From positions 42,667 to 106,666 of the forward strand of contig NZ_JAVHUY010000036.1 in assembly GCF_031085175.1 (NCBI RefSeq): a DNA stretch of 64,000 nucleotides, written 5' to 3'. This document shows positions 63,008 through 64,000 of this stretch, piece by piece (positions within the stretch are counted from its first letter, which is position 1; each line of letters opens with the position of its first letter). This stretch comes from Phytohabitans maris. Lineage in GTDB: Bacteria > Actinomycetota > Actinomycetes > Mycobacteriales > Micromonosporaceae. The notes beneath the pieces are model-generated. The model worked only from the letters and a program-made list of their open reading frames with translations. It searched no databases and was not told the origin of the DNA. The translations under genes and the position numbers were made by a program.

Positions 63008-64000
63008 TCAGGCTCCCCATCCGGCTTGCTGGCCGCCGACCCGCTCGGCGACGATCTTGTCCCCATAACCCGACCGCTGATACGCCGCGACCGGGTCGGG
63101 GTCCAAACCCATCTCCCGCCTGACATCCGCGAGCAGGGGACGCACGTCGGTGTTGTAGGCGTCCATGAAGACCGCGTTCGCACCCAACACGTCACCGGCC
63201 CGCTGAGCTTCGGCCAGGGCGTCGTGGTCGACCAGCAACGCCTTCGCCGTCGCCTCCTGCACATTCATCACCGAACGGATCTGCGCCGGGATCTTCGGCT
63301 CGATGTTGTGACACTGATCAAGCATGAACGCGATCCCCGCCCCCGACTTGAGCGCGTCCGCCGACACGATCTCATGCATGATCCGAAACAACTGGAACGG
63401 ATCCGCTGACCCCACCATCAGGTCGTCGTCGGCGTAGAACCGCGAGTTGAAATCGAACGCCCCCAACTTCTGCTCGCGTAGCAGGAACGCCACGATGAAC
63501 TCGATATTCGTACCCGGCGCGTGATGCCCGGTATCGATCACCACCTGCGCCTTCTCACCCAGCCGTAGGCAGTGCGCGTAGGCGGTACCCCAATCCGGGA
63601 CGTCCGTAGTGTAGAACGCCGGCTCAAACAACTTGTACTCCAACAACAGACGCTGGTCGGGATTGAGACGCGCGTAGGTTTCCCGCAACGCCTGCGCCAG
63701 CCGGTCCTGCCGGACCCGGATCGAGTCCTGACCCGGATAATTCGTGCCATCCGAGAACCACAACTTCACGTCGCGGACACCGACCTGAGCCGCGATGTCC
63801 ACACACTCAAGGAGGTGGTCGATGGCCTTACGCCGCACCGCCGGATCCGGATTCGTCACCGACCCGAGCATGTAGTCGTCGTCCTGGAACACATTCGCGT
63901 TGATCGTCCCCAACCCGACCCCATGCTCCTTCGCGAACCCCGCCAGATGCGTGTAGTCATCCACCCTGTCCCACGGAATGTGCAACGCCACCGTCGGCGC
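63008..64000 (-). CDS. rhaI: L-rhamnose isomerase (RhaI type), 5' end cut by the window
   Basis: At least 330 residues. HIPWDRVDDYTHLAGFAKEHGVGLGTINANVFQDDDY, VKLWFSDGTNYPGQDSIR, LLLEYKLFEPAFYTTDVPDWG, QVVIDTGHHAPGTNIEFIVAF and FDFNSRFYADDDLMVGSADPFQLFRIMHE are diagnostic of the xylose-isomerase-like RhaI family, with metal ligands E, D, H and D. It converts L-rhamnose to L-rhamnulose. The frame is open through 64000 (APTVALHIPW), so the true start lies beyond the right edge. It is probably the first gene of the rhaI-aldolase/SDR-HTH-rhaB unit. Confidence 0.92.
   Translation of the reverse strand, partial: APTVALHIPWDRVDDYTHLAGFAKEHGVGLGTINANVFQDDDYMLGSVTNPDPAVRRKAIDHLLECVDIAAQVGVRDVKLWFSDGTNYPGQDSIRVRQDRLAQALRETYARLNPDQRLLLEYKLFEPAFYTTDVPDWGTAYAHCLRLGEKAQVVIDTGHHAPGTNIEFIVAFLLREQKLGAFDFNSRFYADDDLMVGSADPFQLFRIMHEIVSADALKSGAGIAFMLDQCHNIEPKIPAQIRSVMNVQEATAKALLVDHDALAEAQRAGDVLGANAVFMDAYNTDVRPLLADVRREMGLDPDPVAAYQRSGYGDKIVAERVGGQQAGWGA

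Overview
This is high-GC DNA from an actinomycete. The host part (about 1-11.8 kb and 40.6-64 kb) has several hallmarks: sigma-B/F partner-switching genes, leaderless starts (GTG or ATG placed 7-8 nt after a -10 box), GTGA/ATGA gene overlaps, and secreted Tat/Sec glycosidases with small beta linker domains. These fit a Micromonosporaceae-like soil or plant-associated organism. That assignment is inferred from gene content only.

Region 1 (1-3.7 kb) is a stress-signalling block: a stand-alone STAS protein, a STAS plus HATPase anti-sigma-type protein, and a sigma-B/F factor with a STAS domain fused at its C-terminus. They are followed by an ECF sigma-factor relic, a small Cys-rich protein and a universal stress protein. 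The two clear STAS signature loops lack the phosphorylatable serine, and the HATPase has a degraded ATP site. Region 2 (3.7-7.3 kb) has a TM2 protein, a polytopic membrane protein, a repeat-rich spacer and a cupin. Region 3 (7.5-11.75 kb) is an omega-amino acid (beta-alanine-like) catabolic locus: a MocR regulator, a class III aminotransferase and mmsA, with a shared operator core.

Region 4 (about 11.8-38.4 kb) looks like an acquired catabolic island. Its left part is LysR-A, divergent from an ornithine-cyclodeaminase-like protein, glycerate 2-kinase and an enolase paralogue with altered catalytic residues. Its centre is a long minus-strand operon: glycosylasparaginase-like Ntn hydrolase, Dpp-type ABC transporter, ADP-ribosylglycohydrolase family protein, formylglycine-generating enzyme, Cys-type sulfatase, and a solute-binding lipoprotein with an alpha/beta hydrolase. 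Its right part is LysR-B plus an operon that reads as a full trans-4-hydroxyproline pathway (D-amino acid oxidoreductase, DapA-like deaminase, Ser/Cys proline-racemase-family epimerase, semialdehyde dehydrogenase), followed by an S9 peptidase and a CocE-type hydrolase. A 33-bp element conserved at 25 of 33 positions lies both in the LysR-B/asparaginase intergenic region and upstream of the hydroxyproline operon. This suggests one regulator couples uptake and trimming of (glyco)peptides to hydroxyproline breakdown.

Region 5 (38.4-40.6 kb) is a mobile-element graveyard: an IS66 transposase tail, an integrase fragment, and a larger tyrosine-recombinase gene with a one-base frameshift.

Region 6 (40.6-64 kb) is a rhamnoside utilisation locus: three GH106-type proteins, a GH78 alpha-L-rhamnosidase, a sugar ABC transporter with a divergent LysR regulator, and rhamnose catabolism (rhamnose isomerase, bifunctional aldolase/dehydrogenase, a small LuxR-type HTH protein, rhamnulokinase). 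A 16-bp palindrome (TGRCCG-N4-CGGCCA) recurs upstream of all three GH106 genes. A fourth, degenerate copy sits alone beside the mobile-element scar. The rhamnose isomerase gene runs off the right edge.
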